This document shows, in pieces, positions 1 through 8,552 of a stretch of 22,442 nucleotides of DNA; position 1 is the stretch's first letter; each line of letters starts with the position of its first letter. This stretch comes from Desulfobacterales bacterium HSG17. Its GTDB lineage: Bacteria > Desulfobacterota > Desulfobacteria > Desulfobacterales > Desulfococcaceae. Where the stretch lies: positions 1 to 22,442 of the forward strand of contig JAUCGD010000040.1 in assembly GCA_030377945.1 (NCBI GenBank). Reading direction: 5' to 3'. The position numbers were made by a program, and so were the translations under genes. The notes below the pieces were generated by a model, which saw nothing but the letters and a program-made list of their open reading frames with translations, was not told where the DNA came from and ran no database searches.

Positions 1-151
1 GGAACATTATAATGGAAGATACAAAAAATACCATGCACATGATGAAAAAAATGAATGTAACTTCGGTGATACAGTAAAAATTATCGAGACCAGACCTTTG
101 AGCAAGCTAAAACGTTTCAGAGTTTGTGAAATCGTTAAAAAAGCTGTTTGA
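1..151 (+). CDS. rpsQ: 30S ribosomal protein S17, 3' end only
   Basis: The window opens inside this gene. The frame starting at base 2 is open and gives about 49 C-terminal residues ending in [15 protein letters not shown] before TGA at 149-151. The pattern [18 protein letters not shown] is the conserved C-terminal part of bacterial S17, a primary 16S rRNA binder of the 30S body. It lies 17 bp before rplN, the normal S10/spc order. The start codon and N-terminal half are outside the window. Confidence 0.93.
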   Translation, partial: EHYNGRYKKYHAHDEKNECNFGDTVKIIETRPLSKLKRFRVCEIVKKAV

Positions 152-168
152 TTAAAGGAGTTTGAAAA

Positions 169-537
169 ATGATTCAGAGCGAAACTAGATTAACTGTAGC
201 AGACAACTCCGGAGCAAAGGAATTGTATTGTATCAAGGTCCTTGGTGGATCTAAAAGAAGATATGCCAGCATTGGTGATATCATAACGTGTTCTGTTAAA
301 GAGGCAATCCCAAATGCAAAAGTAAGCAAGGGAGATATTGTTCAGGCAGTGATTGTTAGAACTAAAAAAGAGATATCCAGACCTGATGGTTCAATGATCA
401 GATTTGATGATAATTCTGCTGTGATTTTGTCAAAATCAAAAGAACCAGTTGGAACACGTATCTTTGGTCCGGTGGCACGGGAATTAAGGGCAAAAAGATT
501 TATGAAAATTGTCTCTCTTGCACCTGATGTGCTTTAA
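169..537 (+). CDS. rplN: 50S ribosomal protein L14
   Basis: The 122 residues equal the family's usual length and start [18 protein letters not shown], the L14 hallmark, with a C-terminal [19 protein letters not shown] motif. L14 sits at the subunit interface of the 50S and contacts L19 and 16S rRNA in bridge B8. A good ribosome binding site, AAAGGAG at 154-160, is 8 bp before the ATG. First complete gene of the spc-type run in this window; there is no promoter between rpsQ and it, so it is probably read through from S10 genes to the left. Confidence 0.98.
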   Translation: MIQSETRLTVADNSGAKELYCIKVLGGSKRRYASIGDIITCSVKEAIPNAKVSKGDIVQAVIVRTKKEISRPDGSMIRFDDNSAVILSKSKEPVGTRIFGPVARELRAKRFMKIVSLAPDVL

Positions 538-563
538 CTATACGTGTTTGGAGAAAATATCCT

Positions 564-893
564 ATGGAAACAATGAGAACTAGAATTAAAAAAGATGATA
601 AGGTTAAAGTGCTAACCGGTAAAGATAAGGGTAAAATCGGTAAAGTGCTCAAGATTGTTAAAAAAACAAACCGGGTCATTATAGAAAATATAAATGTTGT
701 AAAAGTTAACCAGAGGCCAACACAGGCAAATCCACAAGGTGGTATTGTGGAAAAAAATATGCCTATCCATGTTTCTAATCTAATGATTATGTGCAACTCA
801 TGTGTAAAGCCTACAAGAATTTCAATGAAATTATTAGAAGATGGAAAACGGGTTAGAATCTGCAAACAATGTAATCAGCAGATAGATTCTTAG
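564..893 (+). CDS. rplX: 50S ribosomal protein L24, zinc-ribbon type
   Basis: 109 residues. The N-terminal KOW motif (about residues 8-35, KDDKVKVLTGKDKGKIGKV) identifies L24, an early assembly initiator that binds the 5' end of 23S rRNA. The C-terminal part carries C77-X2-C80 and C100-X2-C103, a zinc-ribbon-like set found in many but not all bacterial L24 proteins. The ATG at 564 is chosen because GGAG (550-553) lies 10 bp upstream; an in-frame ATG at 573 would remove three residues and cannot be excluded. It follows rplN by 26 bp and precedes rplE by 21 bp. Confidence 0.97.
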   Translation: METMRTRIKKDDKVKVLTGKDKGKIGKVLKIVKKTNRVIIENINVVKVNQRPTQANPQGGIVEKNMPIHVSNLMIMCNSCVKPTRISMKLLEDGKRVRICKQCNQQIDS

Positions 894-914
894 TACCAAA
901 GGTGGAGATAATAA

Positions 915-1454
915 ATGTCAACTCTTAAAGAGAATTACATAAACGAGATTGTTCCTCAACTTACTAAAACCTTTAATTTTATAAATGTATTACAGGTTCC
1001 CAAGTTAGAGAAAATCGTTTTAAATATGGGGTTAGGTGTTGCGGTAACAAACCCCAAGATCGTTGATCTCGCTGCTGCAGAACTTGCACTGATTGCCGGT
1101 CAAAAACCAATAATTACAAGAGCTAAAAAACCAATTGCAAATTTTAAGCTTCGTGCTGACCTGCCAATTGGTTGCAAAGTTACCCTGCGTCGTGAAAAAA
1201 TGTATGATTTTTTTGACAGACTTGTGAGTATTGCTTTACCGCGTGTTAGAGACTTCAGGGGAATATCACCTAAAGCTTTTGATGGCAGGGGTAATTACAG
1301 CCTTGGTATTACCGAGCACATAATATTCCCTGAAATTGATTATGATAAGACCGATAGTATTAAAGGTCTTAATGTTACTATTGTTACAAGTGCAAAAACT
1401 GATGAGGAAGCCAGAGAGTTTTTAAAACTTTTGGGAATGCCTTTTAAAAATTAA
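915..1454 (+). CDS. rplE: 50S ribosomal protein L5
   Basis: The 179 residues match the normal L5 length. Recognisable parts are the N-terminal [14 protein letters not shown] strand region, the [19 protein letters not shown] loop, RVRDFRGIS, and the C-terminal [20 protein letters not shown] helix. L5 binds 5S rRNA with L18 and forms part of the central protuberance, contacting P-site tRNA. The ribosome binding site GGTGGAG (901-907) is 7 bp before ATG. The 101 bp after its stop is the largest internal gap in this operon arm. Confidence 0.98.
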   Translation: MSTLKENYINEIVPQLTKTFNFINVLQVPKLEKIVLNMGLGVAVTNPKIVDLAAAELALIAGQKPIITRAKKPIANFKLRADLPIGCKVTLRREKMYDFFDRLVSIALPRVRDFRGISPKAFDGRGNYSLGITEHIIFPEIDYDKTDSIKGLNVTIVTSAKTDEEAREFLKLLGMPFKN

Positions 1455-1555
1455 CAGCCACGGGTGGATTACAATGGTTATCACCCACAGCAGAACATGA
1501 AAGAGTTAATAAAATTTAAATTAGTTTTTTCATATAAAGGATACAGGAGGAAAGC
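1455..1555 (+). other. 101-bp rplE-rpsN spacer with a small hairpin
   Basis: Other spacers in this operon arm are mostly 1-45 bp. This one holds a weak hairpin, GGGTG at 1462-1466 pairing with CACCC at 1482-1486, with an extra G-T pair inside and a loop of about 14 nt. No T-run follows it, so it is not a typical terminator. No convincing promoter was seen. Its 3' end carries the strong AGGAGG site for rpsN. S8 autoregulates the spc operon in Escherichia coli near this point; whether this hairpin is related is unknown. Confidence 0.3.
1545..1550 (+). promoter_or_regulatory. Strong ribosome binding site that fixes the TTG start of rpsN
   Basis: AGGAGG lies 5 bp before TTG at 1556. No ATG exists at the start of the conserved S14 sequence, so this site decides the start. 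Confidence 0.8.
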
Positions 1556-1741
1556 TTGGCTAAAAAAGCTTTAATCGTAAAGGCGGCAAGAAAACCAAAA
1601 TTTTCTGTGCGTGCCTATAACAGATGCCCCTTATGCGGTAGACCAAGAGGATTTATTAGAAAAGCTGGTGTTTGCAGAATTTGTTTCAGAAAGCTTGCTT
1701 CAGAAGGCAAACTTCCTGGTGTTACCAAATCAAGTTGGTAA
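1556..1741 (+). CDS. rpsN: 30S ribosomal protein S14, short zinc-binding type
   Basis: 61 residues, the size of the short zinc form of S14 rather than the form of about 100 residues in Escherichia coli. C24-X2-C27 and C40-X2-C43 form the zinc site, in [21 protein letters not shown]14 belongs to the 30S head, near the decoding site. Translation starts at TTG, supported by the AGGAGG 5 bp upstream. It lies between rplE and rpsH, the canonical position. Confidence 0.97.
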   Translation: MAKKALIVKAARKPKFSVRAYNRCPLCGRPRGFIRKAGVCRICFRKLASEGKLPGVTKSSW

Positions 1742-1785
1742 AGTATAGATTGAAAAACAGCAGCAGATTTTAAGGAGATTTTAAA

Positions 1786-2184
1786 ATGGCAAGTAGTGAT
1801 CCAATTGCAGACATGCTTACAATCATTCGAAATGGTGGTAAGGCAGGGTTTGCGAAAGTGGATATCCCCGGATCGAAAATTAAGCTGAAAATGGTGCGGG
1901 TGCTTAAAGAACAGGGATATATCAAAGATTTTAAATACCTGGAGCAAGAAGTCCAGGGTGTTCTTCGCGTTTATCTTAAATATGTGAGTGATGAGCAGCC
2001 AACAATCTTTGGAATTAAAAGAGTAAGTAAACCCTCATGTAGAGTTTACAGCAAATCAAAACAGATTAAGCCGGTTTTAAACGGTCTTGGCATATCAATT
2101 GTTTCAACCTCAAAAGGGTTGATGACTGATAAACAGGCTAGAGAAGCGAATCTCGGCGGTGAAATTCTTTGTAACGTATGGTAA
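1786..2184 (+). CDS. rpsH: 30S ribosomal protein S8
   Basis: 132 residues, normal for S8. The N-terminus SDPIADMLTIIRNG, the central KRVSKPSCRVY and the C-terminal LGGEILCNVW are S8 signatures. S8 binds the central domain of 16S rRNA early in 30S assembly and, in Escherichia coli, represses the spc operon by binding its mRNA. AAGGAG at 1772-1777 lies 8 bp before ATG. The stop is 13 bp before the rplF ATG. Confidence 0.98.
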   Translation: MASSDPIADMLTIIRNGGKAGFAKVDIPGSKIKLKMVRVLKEQGYIKDFKYLEQEVQGVLRVYLKYVSDEQPTIFGIKRVSKPSCRVYSKSKQIKPVLNGLGISIVSTSKGLMTDKQAREANLGGEILCNVW

Positions 2185-2197
2185 GACAGGAGTAGAT

Positions 2198-2740
2198 ATG
2201 TCTAGAATAGGAAAAAAGCCGGTTCAGCTTCCAGATAAGGTTCAAGTTACCCTTAAGGGTGATATGATTTCAGTCAAAGGACCTAAAGGTAATCTTGAAC
2301 GTAAGGTACACCCGGCTGTTAAAATAAATATAGATAATGAGATTGTAATTTTTGACACTGATAAAAGTGACAAGAAAAAAGTTGCTTTACAAGGCTTGTT
2401 CCGCTCTCTTGTAGCCAATATGATAACAGGAGTAACTGTTGGGTATGAGAAAAAACTTGTACTGTCAGGTATTGGGTATCGTGCAGAAGTTAAAGGAAAA
2501 AGCCTTATACTGAATATTGGATACTCCAACCCGGTTGATTTTAAAATTTCTGATGGGGTTAAGGTAAATGTTGAAAAAAATACAGAAATTACCTTGTCTT
2601 GTATAGATAAGGAACTTCTTGGTCAGGTTGCTGCTAACATAAGAGATTTAAGACCACCCGAACCATATAAAGGTAAAGGTATTATGTATGCAGGAGAGAG
2701 AATTATAAGAAAAGCTGGTAAGACTGCTGGTAAGGAATAA
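2198..2740 (+). CDS. rplF: 50S ribosomal protein L6
   Basis: 180 residues from the ATG at 2198, beginning [15 protein letters not shown], which matches the family start exactly. A longer reading from 2159 would overlap rpsH by 26 bp and add 13 residues unlike L6; AGGAG at 2188-2192 supports 2198. The two L6 alpha/beta repeats are visible, ending with [16 protein letters not shown], the C-terminal signature. L6 sits near the sarcin-ricin loop and the factor-binding site of the 50S. Confidence 0.97.
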   Translation: MSRIGKKPVQLPDKVQVTLKGDMISVKGPKGNLERKVHPAVKINIDNEIVIFDTDKSDKKKVALQGLFRSLVANMITGVTVGYEKKLVLSGIGYRAEVKGKSLILNIGYSNPVDFKISDGVKVNVEKNTEITLSCIDKELLGQVAANIRDLRPPEPYKGKGIMYAGERIIRKAGKTAGKE

Positions 2741-2777
2741 CCTAAAGGTCATACGTAAAAGGCAGGAATATAAAGAT

Positions 2778-3146
2778 ATGGGAAATACATCACCAAGGCT
2801 TGTATCAAGGCTTAAAAGAAAAAAAAGAATCAGGAAAAATGTTTTTGGTACCCAGGAACGCCCAAGAATGAGTGTGTTCAGAAGTTCAAAACATATTTAT
2901 GTCCAGATTGTTGATGATACTCAAGGCACTACACTTGTATCTGCATCTACCCTTGACAGGGAATTTAAAGAGGGCAAGGAAGAGGGCAAAAAGGTTGAAA
3001 TAGCAAAGGTAGTTGGAAGCCTTATTGGCAAGAGAGCTCTTGATAAAGGAATTACAAAAGTAGTCCTGGACAGGAACGGATTTTTATATCATGGTCGCAT
3101 TAAAGCGCTTTCTAACGCTGCTCGCGAAGCAGGATTGAAATTTTAA
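2778..3146 (+). CDS. rplR: 50S ribosomal protein L18
   Basis: 122 residues, the usual length. [29 protein letters not shown] and the C-terminal [28 protein letters not shown] (parts of the conserved L18 core and end) identify it. The N-terminus is rich in lysine and arginine for 5S rRNA binding; L18 brings 5S rRNA into the central protuberance with L5. Canonical place between rplF and rpsE; 18 bp separate its stop from the rpsE start. Confidence 0.97.
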   Translation: MGNTSPRLVSRLKRKKRIRKNVFGTQERPRMSVFRSSKHIYVQIVDDTQGTTLVSASTLDREFKEGKEEGKKVEIAKVVGSLIGKRALDKGITKVVLDRNGFLYHGRIKALSNAAREAGLKF

Positions 3147-3164
3147 ATTTTTGGAGGGACACCC

Positions 3165-3659
3165 TTGGCAAGACAGCAGATGGAAGATAATGGATTAATT
3201 GATAAAGTCGTTAGGATCAACAGGGTTGCAAAAGTTGTAAAAGGTGGTAGAAATTTTACTTTTAGTGCACTCGTTGTTGTTGGTGACGGTGAAGGCAGTG
3301 TCGGTTACGGTCTTGGGAAAGCAAAAGAAGTACCCGAAGCAATTAAAAAAGGCATGGAAAAAGCTAAACGGAATATGGTCAAAATTTCTTTGCTTGATGG
3401 AACGGTTCCTTTTGAAGTTGTTGGTAGAGCCGGTGCCGGCAGAGTTTTACTAAAACCTGCATCCCCTGGTACTGGTTTGATAGCAGGTGGTGGAATTCGT
3501 GCTGTCCTTGAAGCAGTTGGAGTGACTGATATTTTAACAAAATGTATTGGAACCCATAATACTCAAAATATTGTAAGAGCTACAATGGCGGGGCTTCAAT
3601 CCCTTTGTTTAAAAGAAGATGTAGCAAAACGACGCGGGCTTAAACCCGAAGAAATATAA
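3165..3659 (+). CDS. rpsE: 30S ribosomal protein S5
   Basis: 164 residues. It has the double-stranded-RNA-binding-like N-terminal domain (about 9-75, [37 protein letters not shown]) and the C-terminal domain with [15 protein letters not shown] and [15 protein letters not shown] [11 protein letters not shown]5 affects translational fidelity and has mRNA-unwinding activity at the entry site. The start is TTG at 3165, because GGAGGG at 3153-3158 is 6 bp upstream and the conserved sequence begins right after it. Residues in the region associated with spectinomycin resistance look ordinary ([11 protein letters not shown]). Confidence 0.97.
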   Translation: MARQQMEDNGLIDKVVRINRVAKVVKGGRNFTFSALVVVGDGEGSVGYGLGKAKEVPEAIKKGMEKAKRNMVKISLLDGTVPFEVVGRAGAGRVLLKPASPGTGLIAGGGIRAVLEAVGVTDILTKCIGTHNTQNIVRATMAGLQSLCLKEDVAKRRGLKPEEI

Positions 3660-3669
3660 AGGTTTAAAA

Positions 3670-3852
3670 ATGGCTGATAAAATAAAAGTTACACAGATAA
3701 AAAGTACAATTGGAAGACCAGCCAAACATGGCAGGATTGTCCGTTCTCTTGGATTAAGAAGAATGCATCATACTGTTGAACATAATGCTGACTCAGTAAT
3801 TTTGGGACAGGTTAAAAAAGTTTCTCATCTTGTGAGAGTCGAGGAGGTATAA
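3670..3852 (+). CDS. rpmD: 50S ribosomal protein L30
   Basis: 60 residues, normal for L30. KVTQIKSTIGRPAKHGRIV and LGLRRMHHTVEH are diagnostic. It is 10 bp after rpsE and 1 bp before rplO. Its last codons (Glu-Glu-Val, 3841-3849) double as the ribosome binding site of rplO, so translation of the two genes is probably coupled. Its own Shine-Dalgarno is weak and overlaps the rpsE stop. Confidence 0.97.
   Translation: MADKIKVTQIKSTIGRPAKHGRIVRSLGLRRMHHTVEHNADSVILGQVKKVSHLVRVEEV
3841..3848 (+). promoter_or_regulatory. rplO ribosome binding site inside the end of rpmD
   Basis: GAGGAGGT encodes the last residues of L30 and lies 5 bp before the rplO ATG at 3854. It is the strongest Shine-Dalgarno in the left arm. 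Confidence 0.8.
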
Positions 3853-3853
3853 T

Positions 3854-4288
3854 ATGCAGCTTCATGATCTATCACCTGAGAAGGGTGCAAAAAAAAATAG
3901 AAAAAAAGTTGGCAGAGGGCCGGGCTCTGGTATGGGTAAAACATCCACACGAGGTCATAAAGGTCTTAAAGCAAGGTCTGGCGGAAATGTAAGGCCTGGT
4001 TTTGAGGGCGGTCAAATGCCAATTTACAGAAGGCTTCCCAAAAGAGGTTTTTATAATATATTTAAAACAAACAATGCTGTCTTGAATGTTAAAGATCTGG
4101 ACCGATTTGAAGATGGCACGACCATAGATATTGATGTGTTAAGAGATGTCGGGATGGTCAAGGGTCGTGTGGATGGAGTCAAGATTCTTGGCACAGGAGA
4201 AGTTACAAAAAAATTCTCTTTAAAAAATGTTCTTGTTTCCAAAACTGCAAAAGAAAAAATTGAAACTGCTGGTGGAAGCATAGAATAA
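3854..4288 (+). CDS. rplO: 50S ribosomal protein L15
   Basis: 144 residues, as in the family. The glycine- and arginine-rich N-terminal tail (about 10-50: GRGPGSGMGKTSTRGHKGLKAR, GGNVRPGFEGGQMPIYRRLPKRGF) threads through 23S rRNA in late 50S assembly; the C-terminal half is the globular domain (VKILGTGEVTKKF ... AGGSIE). It starts one base after rpmD and precedes secY by 30 bp, the standard order. Confidence 0.98.
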   Translation: MQLHDLSPEKGAKKNRKKVGRGPGSGMGKTSTRGHKGLKARSGGNVRPGFEGGQMPIYRRLPKRGFYNIFKTNNAVLNVKDLDRFEDGTTIDIDVLRDVGMVKGRVDGVKILGTGEVTKKFSLKNVLVSKTAKEKIETAGGSIE

Positions 4289-4318
4289 CTAAATAGAAGT
4301 GATGTAAGGAACATATAG

Positions 4319-5635
4319 ATGATCCAAAATAGCTACCAGAATTTGTTTAAACTACCTGAGCTTAAAAGAAAGATTTTTATTACTTTGGCGCTGCTCTTTG
4401 TTTACCGGATCGGTATTCATGTGCCCACGCCTGGTGTAAACGGAGCTGCTCTTTCTTCTTTTTTTGCTGCTGCTGAAGGTACACTGTTTTCCATGTTCAA
4501 TATGTTTTCAGGCGGCGCTTTAGAAAGATTTTCCATATTTGCATTGGGAATAATGCCTTATATTAGTGCTTCTATTATCCTTGAGTTGATGACTGTGGTT
4601 GTACCGCATCTTGCCCAGCTTAAAAAAGAGGGTGATGCCGGTCGAAAAAAGAAAACTCAATATACAAGGTATGGAACAGTAATTTTGAGTATTATTCAGG
4701 GGCTGGGTATCAGCGTGGGTTTGGAATCCATGACTTCACCGTCTGGTGTTCCCATTGTTCCCTATCCTGGATGGGGTTTCAGACTTGTCACTATAATAAC
4801 GTTGACAGCAGGAACATCGTTTATCATGTGGCTTGGTGAACAAATCACTGAAAGAGGCATAGGAAATGGTATATCCCTTATTATTTTTGCAGGTATTGTT
4901 GCAAATATGCCTTCAGCCATGGGAAACACTGTACGGCTGATGACAACTGGAGAAATGGGAATATTCGGAATTATTATTCTTGCAGTTCTCATGGTTGCGG
5001 TTATTGCAGCTATCATTTATATGGAACAGGCACAAAGACGAATTCCAGTACATTATGCCAAGCGTGTTGTTGGCAGGAAAATGTATGGCGGGCAAACTTC
5101 GCATCTTCCTTTAAAGATAAATACCGCAGGTGTTATACCGCCAATTTTTGCATCTTCCATTATAATGTTCCCTACTACTATTGCACAGTTTATTGATATA
5201 CCGATTATGAAAACTGTGGCAAGCATGTTCAGCCCAGGAACAGTCTGGTACTATCTCCTGTATATAGGATTTATCATATTCTTCTGTTTTTTCTATACAG
5301 CTGTACAGTTTAATCCTGAAGATGTTGCTGAAAATATGAAGAAAAACGGTGGATATATTCCCGGTATAAGACCTGGTAAAAGAACCAGTGAATATATTGA
5401 CAGAGTACTGACACGAATTACACTTGGCGGTGCTTTATATGTCTCTGCTGTTTGTGTATTACCGACTTTCCTGATGGGAAAATTTAATGTTCCCTTCTAT
5501 TTTGGCGGTACTGCTCTTTTGATTGTTGTCGGTGTCTCCATTGATACTATTTCCCAGATTGAATCACATTTGATTACAGGTAATTATGATGGTTTTCTTG
5601 GAAGATCTGGCACCAAAAGAATAAAAGGCAGGTAG
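4319..5635 (+). CDS. secY: Protein translocase channel subunit SecY
   Basis: 438 residues with ten hydrophobic segments, the normal size and topology of the SecYEG pore in the inner membrane. Signatures include the N-terminal [10 protein letters not shown], the plug-region [30 protein letters not shown], the cytoplasmic loop [13 protein letters not shown] and the C-terminal [23 protein letters not shown] and [15 protein letters not shown]. It exports unfolded proteins with SecA and inserts membrane proteins with FtsY/SRP. TAAGGA (4305-4310) is 8 bp before ATG. Only 40 bp separate it from infA; adk and map do not follow. Confidence 0.98.
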   Translation: MIQNSYQNLFKLPELKRKIFITLALLFVYRIGIHVPTPGVNGAALSSFFAAAEGTLFSMFNMFSGGALERFSIFALGIMPYISASIILELMTVVVPHLAQLKKEGDAGRKKKTQYTRYGTVILSIIQGLGISVGLESMTSPSGVPIVPYPGWGFRLVTIITLTAGTSFIMWLGEQITERGIGNGISLIIFAGIVANMPSAMGNTVRLMTTGEMGIFGIIILAVLMVAVIAAIIYMEQAQRRIPVHYAKRVVGRKMYGGQTSHLPLKINTAGVIPPIFASSIIMFPTTIAQFIDIPIMKTVASMFSPGTVWYYLLYIGFIIFFCFFYTAVQFNPEDVAENMKKNGGYIPGIRPGKRTSEYIDRVLTRITLGGALYVSAVCVLPTFLMGKFNVPFYFGGTALLIVVGVSIDTISQIESHLITGNYDGFLGRSGTKRIKGR

Positions 5636-5675
5636 GTCGGATAAACGTTTAAGATTTAAGGAGATTGATAAGACT

Positions 5676-5894
5676 ATGGCAAAAGAAGAACCCATAAAAG
5701 TTGATGGGAAAGTACTGGAAACACTGCCCAATGCCATGTTCAAAGTTGAGTTGGAAAATAAGCATGTATTGCTTGCTCATATTTCAGGCAAAATGAGAAT
5801 GCATTTTATTAAGATTCTGCCGGGTGATACAGTATCAGTTGAAATTTCACCCTATGATTTAAGTCGTGGCAGAATCACATATAGATTTAAATAG
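5676..5894 (+). CDS. infA: Translation initiation factor IF-1
   Basis: 72 residues, the standard IF-1 length, a single OB-fold: [37 protein letters not shown] and [15 protein letters not shown] are near the family consensus. IF-1 occupies the 30S A site during initiation and helps IF-2 and IF-3. AAGGAG at 5658-5663 is rather far (12 bp) from the ATG. Its stop overlaps the rpmJ ribosome binding site. Confidence 0.98.
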   Translation: MAKEEPIKVDGKVLETLPNAMFKVELENKHVLLAHISGKMRMHFIKILPGDTVSVEISPYDLSRGRITYRFK

Positions 5895-5904
5895 GAGTAA
5901 ATAG

Positions 5905-6018
5905 ATGAAAGTCAGAGCATCTGTAAAAAAAATATGCAGGAATTGTAAAGTAATTAAAAGACGTGGTGTCCTAAGAGTTATTTGTATAAACAAACGCCAT
6001 AAACAGAGGCAGGGATAG
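5905..6018 (+). CDS. rpmJ: 50S ribosomal protein L36, zinc type
   Basis: A 37-codon gene from ATG 5905 to TAG 6016-6018, starting [21 protein letters not shown]11, C14, C27 and H32 form the complete L36 zinc ribbon, so this is the zinc-dependent form. L36 stabilises 23S rRNA near the L7/L12 stalk base. AGGAG at 5893-5897, inside the infA stop region, is 7 bp upstream. Canonical position between infA and rpsM. Confidence 0.97.
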   Translation: MKVRASVKKICRNCKVIKRRGVLRVICINKRHKQRQG

Positions 6019-6030
6019 GGGGAAAGAAAT

Positions 6031-6402
6031 TTGGCACGTATTGCAGGAGTTGATTTACCAAGAGATAAACATGCATGGGTAGCTTTAACCTATATTTTCG
6101 GAATAGGTCGCACAAGATCAAAACAGATACTTGCTCAAACAGGTATTGATCCAACTACGAAAGCAAATGATCTTACTGAATCAGAAGTTAATGATATCAG
6201 AAAAATCATTGATGCTGATTTTAAAGTTGAAGGTGAGCTTAGAAGTGAAGTTTCCATGAATATTAAAAGACTTATGGACTTAGGTTGCTACAGAGGATTA
6301 CGCCATAGAAAAGGCCTTCCCTGTCGTGGTCAAAGGACTAGTACAAACGCCAGAACAAGAAAAGGTCCAAAAAGGACTGCAGTTAAAAAGAAACAAGCAT
6401 AA
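6031..6402 (+). CDS. rpsM: 30S ribosomal protein S13
   Basis: 123 residues starting at TTG 6031, since the conserved [21 protein letters not shown] begins there and a purine-rich AGGGGGAAAG site precedes it. The helix-two-turn-helix core ([13 protein letters not shown]) and the C-terminal [23 protein letters not shown] tail (here [20 protein letters not shown]) are intact. S13 lies in the 30S head and contacts P-site tRNA and L5 in bridge B1b. It opens the alpha-operon part (rpsM-rpsK-rpsD-rpoA-rplQ), 12 bp after rpmJ. Confidence 0.97.
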   Translation: MARIAGVDLPRDKHAWVALTYIFGIGRTRSKQILAQTGIDPTTKANDLTESEVNDIRKIIDADFKVEGELRSEVSMNIKRLMDLGCYRGLRHRKGLPCRGQRTSTNARTRKGPKRTAVKKKQA

Positions 6403-6423
6403 TATAAAAGGTATTCAATAATT

Positions 6424-6819
6424 ATGGCTAAAAAGTCTAAAAAAGTTATGTCCAAAAAACGGGTGAGAAAGAACATTTCCTCAGGAATTGCTCACATTCA
6501 ATCCACGTTTAATAATACAATCGTTACAATTGCCGATGAAAACGGGAATACTATTTCGTGGTCAAGTGCAGGCATGCAGGGGTTTAAAGGCTCAAGAAAA
6601 AGCACACCTTTTGCAGCAAAACTTGTTGCAGAGGATGCCGGTGCAAAAGCTATGGAGCATGGTATGAAAAATCTTGGTGTGTTTGTAAAAGGTCCAGGAC
6701 CAGGAAGAGAATCAGCTTTAAGGGCATTACATGCGCTTGGATTCCAGATTTCCATGATTAAGGATGTTACACCGGTTCCCCATAATGGTTGCCGTCCGCC
6801 AAAAAGAAGAAGAGTTTAA
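6424..6819 (+). CDS. rpsK: 30S ribosomal protein S11
   Basis: 131 residues, usual length. [21 protein letters not shown], the [18 protein letters not shown] region and the C-terminal [15 protein letters not shown] are strict S11 signatures. The asparagine-glycine pair in [10 protein letters not shown] is where S11 is often isomerised to isoaspartate in other bacteria. S11 forms the 30S platform near the E site, with S6 and S18. The ribosome binding site is weak (AAAGG, 12 bp from ATG). Confidence 0.98.
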   Translation: MAKKSKKVMSKKRVRKNISSGIAHIQSTFNNTIVTIADENGNTISWSSAGMQGFKGSRKSTPFAAKLVAEDAGAKAMEHGMKNLGVFVKGPGPGRESALRALHALGFQISMIKDVTPVPHNGCRPPKRRRV

Positions 6820-6850
6820 GTTTTTAAGGTTTTGATAAAGGAGAAAAACA

Positions 6851-7477
6851 TTGTCAAGATATAGAGGATCAGTTTGCCGACAATGCAGACGTGAAAATAT
6901 GAAGCTTTTTTTGAAAGGTGATAGATGCTTTTCAGATAAATGCAGTTTTGATAGAAGAGGATATCCTCCAGGACAGCATGGACAAAGAAGAACTAAATTG
7001 TCAGATTATGGAATTCAGCTGAGAGAAAAACAGAAAGTCAGAAGACTTTATGGTATATCTGAAAAACAGTTTAGAATCTCTTTTAAAAAAGCTGACAGGA
7101 AAAAAGGTATTACAGGTACAAACCTTTTAAGCCTTTTGGAAACCCGCTTTGATAATACAGTTTTTAGAATGGGATTTGTTAATTCCAGAAATCAGGGTAG
7201 ACATTTTGTAAAGCATAACCATTTTACAATAAATGGTAAAAAGGTTAATATACCTTCTTATCAGGTAAAAAAAGGTGATGTTGTTGAACTTCGTGAAAAA
7301 AGTAGAAAAATACAATTTATAATAGATTCTCTTGATGCCATTGTAAGACGCGGTGTTCCTCAATGGATCGAGATTAATAAAGAGAATTTTAAAGGCGAAG
7401 TTGTTGGAATACCTGTGCGTGAAGATATCACTCTTCCCATCCAGGAACAATTAATTGTAGAGCTTTACTCAAAATAG
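6851..7477 (+). CDS. rpsD: 30S ribosomal protein S4, zinc type
   Basis: 208 residues starting at TTG 6851. The N-terminal zinc site C9-X2-C12-X13-C26-X4-C31 is complete, followed by RRGYPPGQHGQRRTKLSDYG and the S4 RNA-binding domain (about residues 98-160, LLETRFDNTVFRMGF, GRHFVKHNHFTINGKKV). S4 nucleates 30S assembly and, in Escherichia coli, represses the alpha operon. GGAGAAAAA precedes the start. It is 31 bp after rpsK and 46 bp before rpoA. Confidence 0.97.
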   Translation: MSRYRGSVCRQCRRENMKLFLKGDRCFSDKCSFDRRGYPPGQHGQRRTKLSDYGIQLREKQKVRRLYGISEKQFRISFKKADRKKGITGTNLLSLLETRFDNTVFRMGFVNSRNQGRHFVKHNHFTINGKKVNIPSYQVKKGDVVELREKSRKIQFIIDSLDAIVRRGVPQWIEINKENFKGEVVGIPVREDITLPIQEQLIVELYSK

Positions 7478-7523
7478 ACAGGCTATTAATATGTTTATCC
7501 AAATATTTATTCAGGAGATATAA

Positions 7524-8546
7524 ATGTCATCTGAGAAACTTGCATATGTAAACTGGAGAGAGATGATCAAGCCGGAAAAGCTTGATGTAACAACAACTTC
7601 AACATATGGTAAATTTGTTTGTGAACCCCTTGAAAGGGGCTTTGGTATTACTATAGGAAACTCTTTGCGCCGAATTATTTTGTCATCTATATATGGTGCG
7701 GCAATTGTTTCTGCTAAATTTGAGGATGCTCTTCATGAATATAGCGTGATATCCGATGTACGACAGGATATCGCTGAGATTATTTTGAATCTAAAAGAGC
7801 TCAAACTCAAGGTTGATGACATAGACGAGAAGATATTGACATTGAATGTCAAGGGTGAATGTGAAGCCACTGGTGCTGATATTGTCAGCCCTGATGGAAA
7901 AGTTGAAGTCCTGAATCCGGAACAGCTTATTGCTTCAGTCTCAAAAAAAGGCAAATTAAGTATAACAATGGTTGTGAAAACCGGAAAAGGTTATGCCCTT
8001 GCTGCTGCAAATAAAGATGAAGAGGCTTCAATTGGAACAATTCCTGTTGACAGTGTGTTTTCTCCAATCAAAAAAGTAAAGTATGTTGTAGGGACATCAA
8101 GGATCGGGCATAAAACAGACTATGATAAGCTTACGCTTGAAGTTTGGACAGATGGTTCAGTAACACCCGATGATTCTGTTGCCTATGCTGCAAAAATTTT
8201 AAAAGAGCAGTTGAATCCATTCATCAATTTTGATGAGGATCTGGAGCCAGACTATGCTGATGAAAATTCAGATGATTCAGATGCTGGTTTGAATGAAAAT
8301 ATCTATAGATCAGTTGATGAACTTGAATTATCTGTCAGAAGTTCTAATTGCCTGAAAAATGCAGATATAACCAGTATTTTTCATTTGGTTCAAAAAACAG
8401 ATACAGAGATGCTCAAAACCAAAAATTTTGGCAGAAAATCATTGAATGAAATAAAGGAAGTACTTGCAACCATGGAACTTTCACTTGGTATGGATCTTGA
8501 GGGATTTGACCCGCCAGAAGAAGAGTTCAATGAAGAAGGAGAATAA
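7524..8546 (+). CDS. rpoA: RNA polymerase alpha subunit
   Basis: 340 residues. The N-terminal dimerisation and assembly domain (about 1-230) has FVCEPLERGFGITIGNSLRRIILSS-type sequence and GTSRIGHKTDYDKLTLEVWTDG; the C-terminal domain (about 265-330) has LELSVRSSNCLKNA, holding the arginine used for UP-element contact, and GRKSLNEIKEVL. The linker (about 238-262) is unusually rich in Asp and Glu. Alpha nucleates the polymerase core whose beta and beta' genes lie at the other end of this window. AGGAG at 7513-7517 is 6 bp before ATG. Confidence 0.98.
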   Translation: MSSEKLAYVNWREMIKPEKLDVTTTSTYGKFVCEPLERGFGITIGNSLRRIILSSIYGAAIVSAKFEDALHEYSVISDVRQDIAEIILNLKELKLKVDDIDEKILTLNVKGECEATGADIVSPDGKVEVLNPEQLIASVSKKGKLSITMVVKTGKGYALAAANKDEEASIGTIPVDSVFSPIKKVKYVVGTSRIGHKTDYDKLTLEVWTDGSVTPDDSVAYAAKILKEQLNPFINFDEDLEPDYADENSDDSDAGLNENIYRSVDELELSVRSSNCLKNADITSIFHLVQKTDTEMLKTKNFGRKSLNEIKEVLATMELSLGMDLEGFDPPEEEFNEEGE

Positions 8547-8552
8547 AAGAGC

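Noticed and set aside
1462..1486. Hairpin after rplE as a terminator or S8-binding site
   Set aside because: Five base pairs with a large loop and no T-run; no match I could defend to the known S8 site. Kept only as a described spacer.
2159..2197. Longer N-terminus for rplF starting inside rpsH
   Set aside because: It would overlap rpsH by 26 bp, adds residues unlike L6, and the AGGAG at 2188-2192 clearly serves the ATG at 2198.
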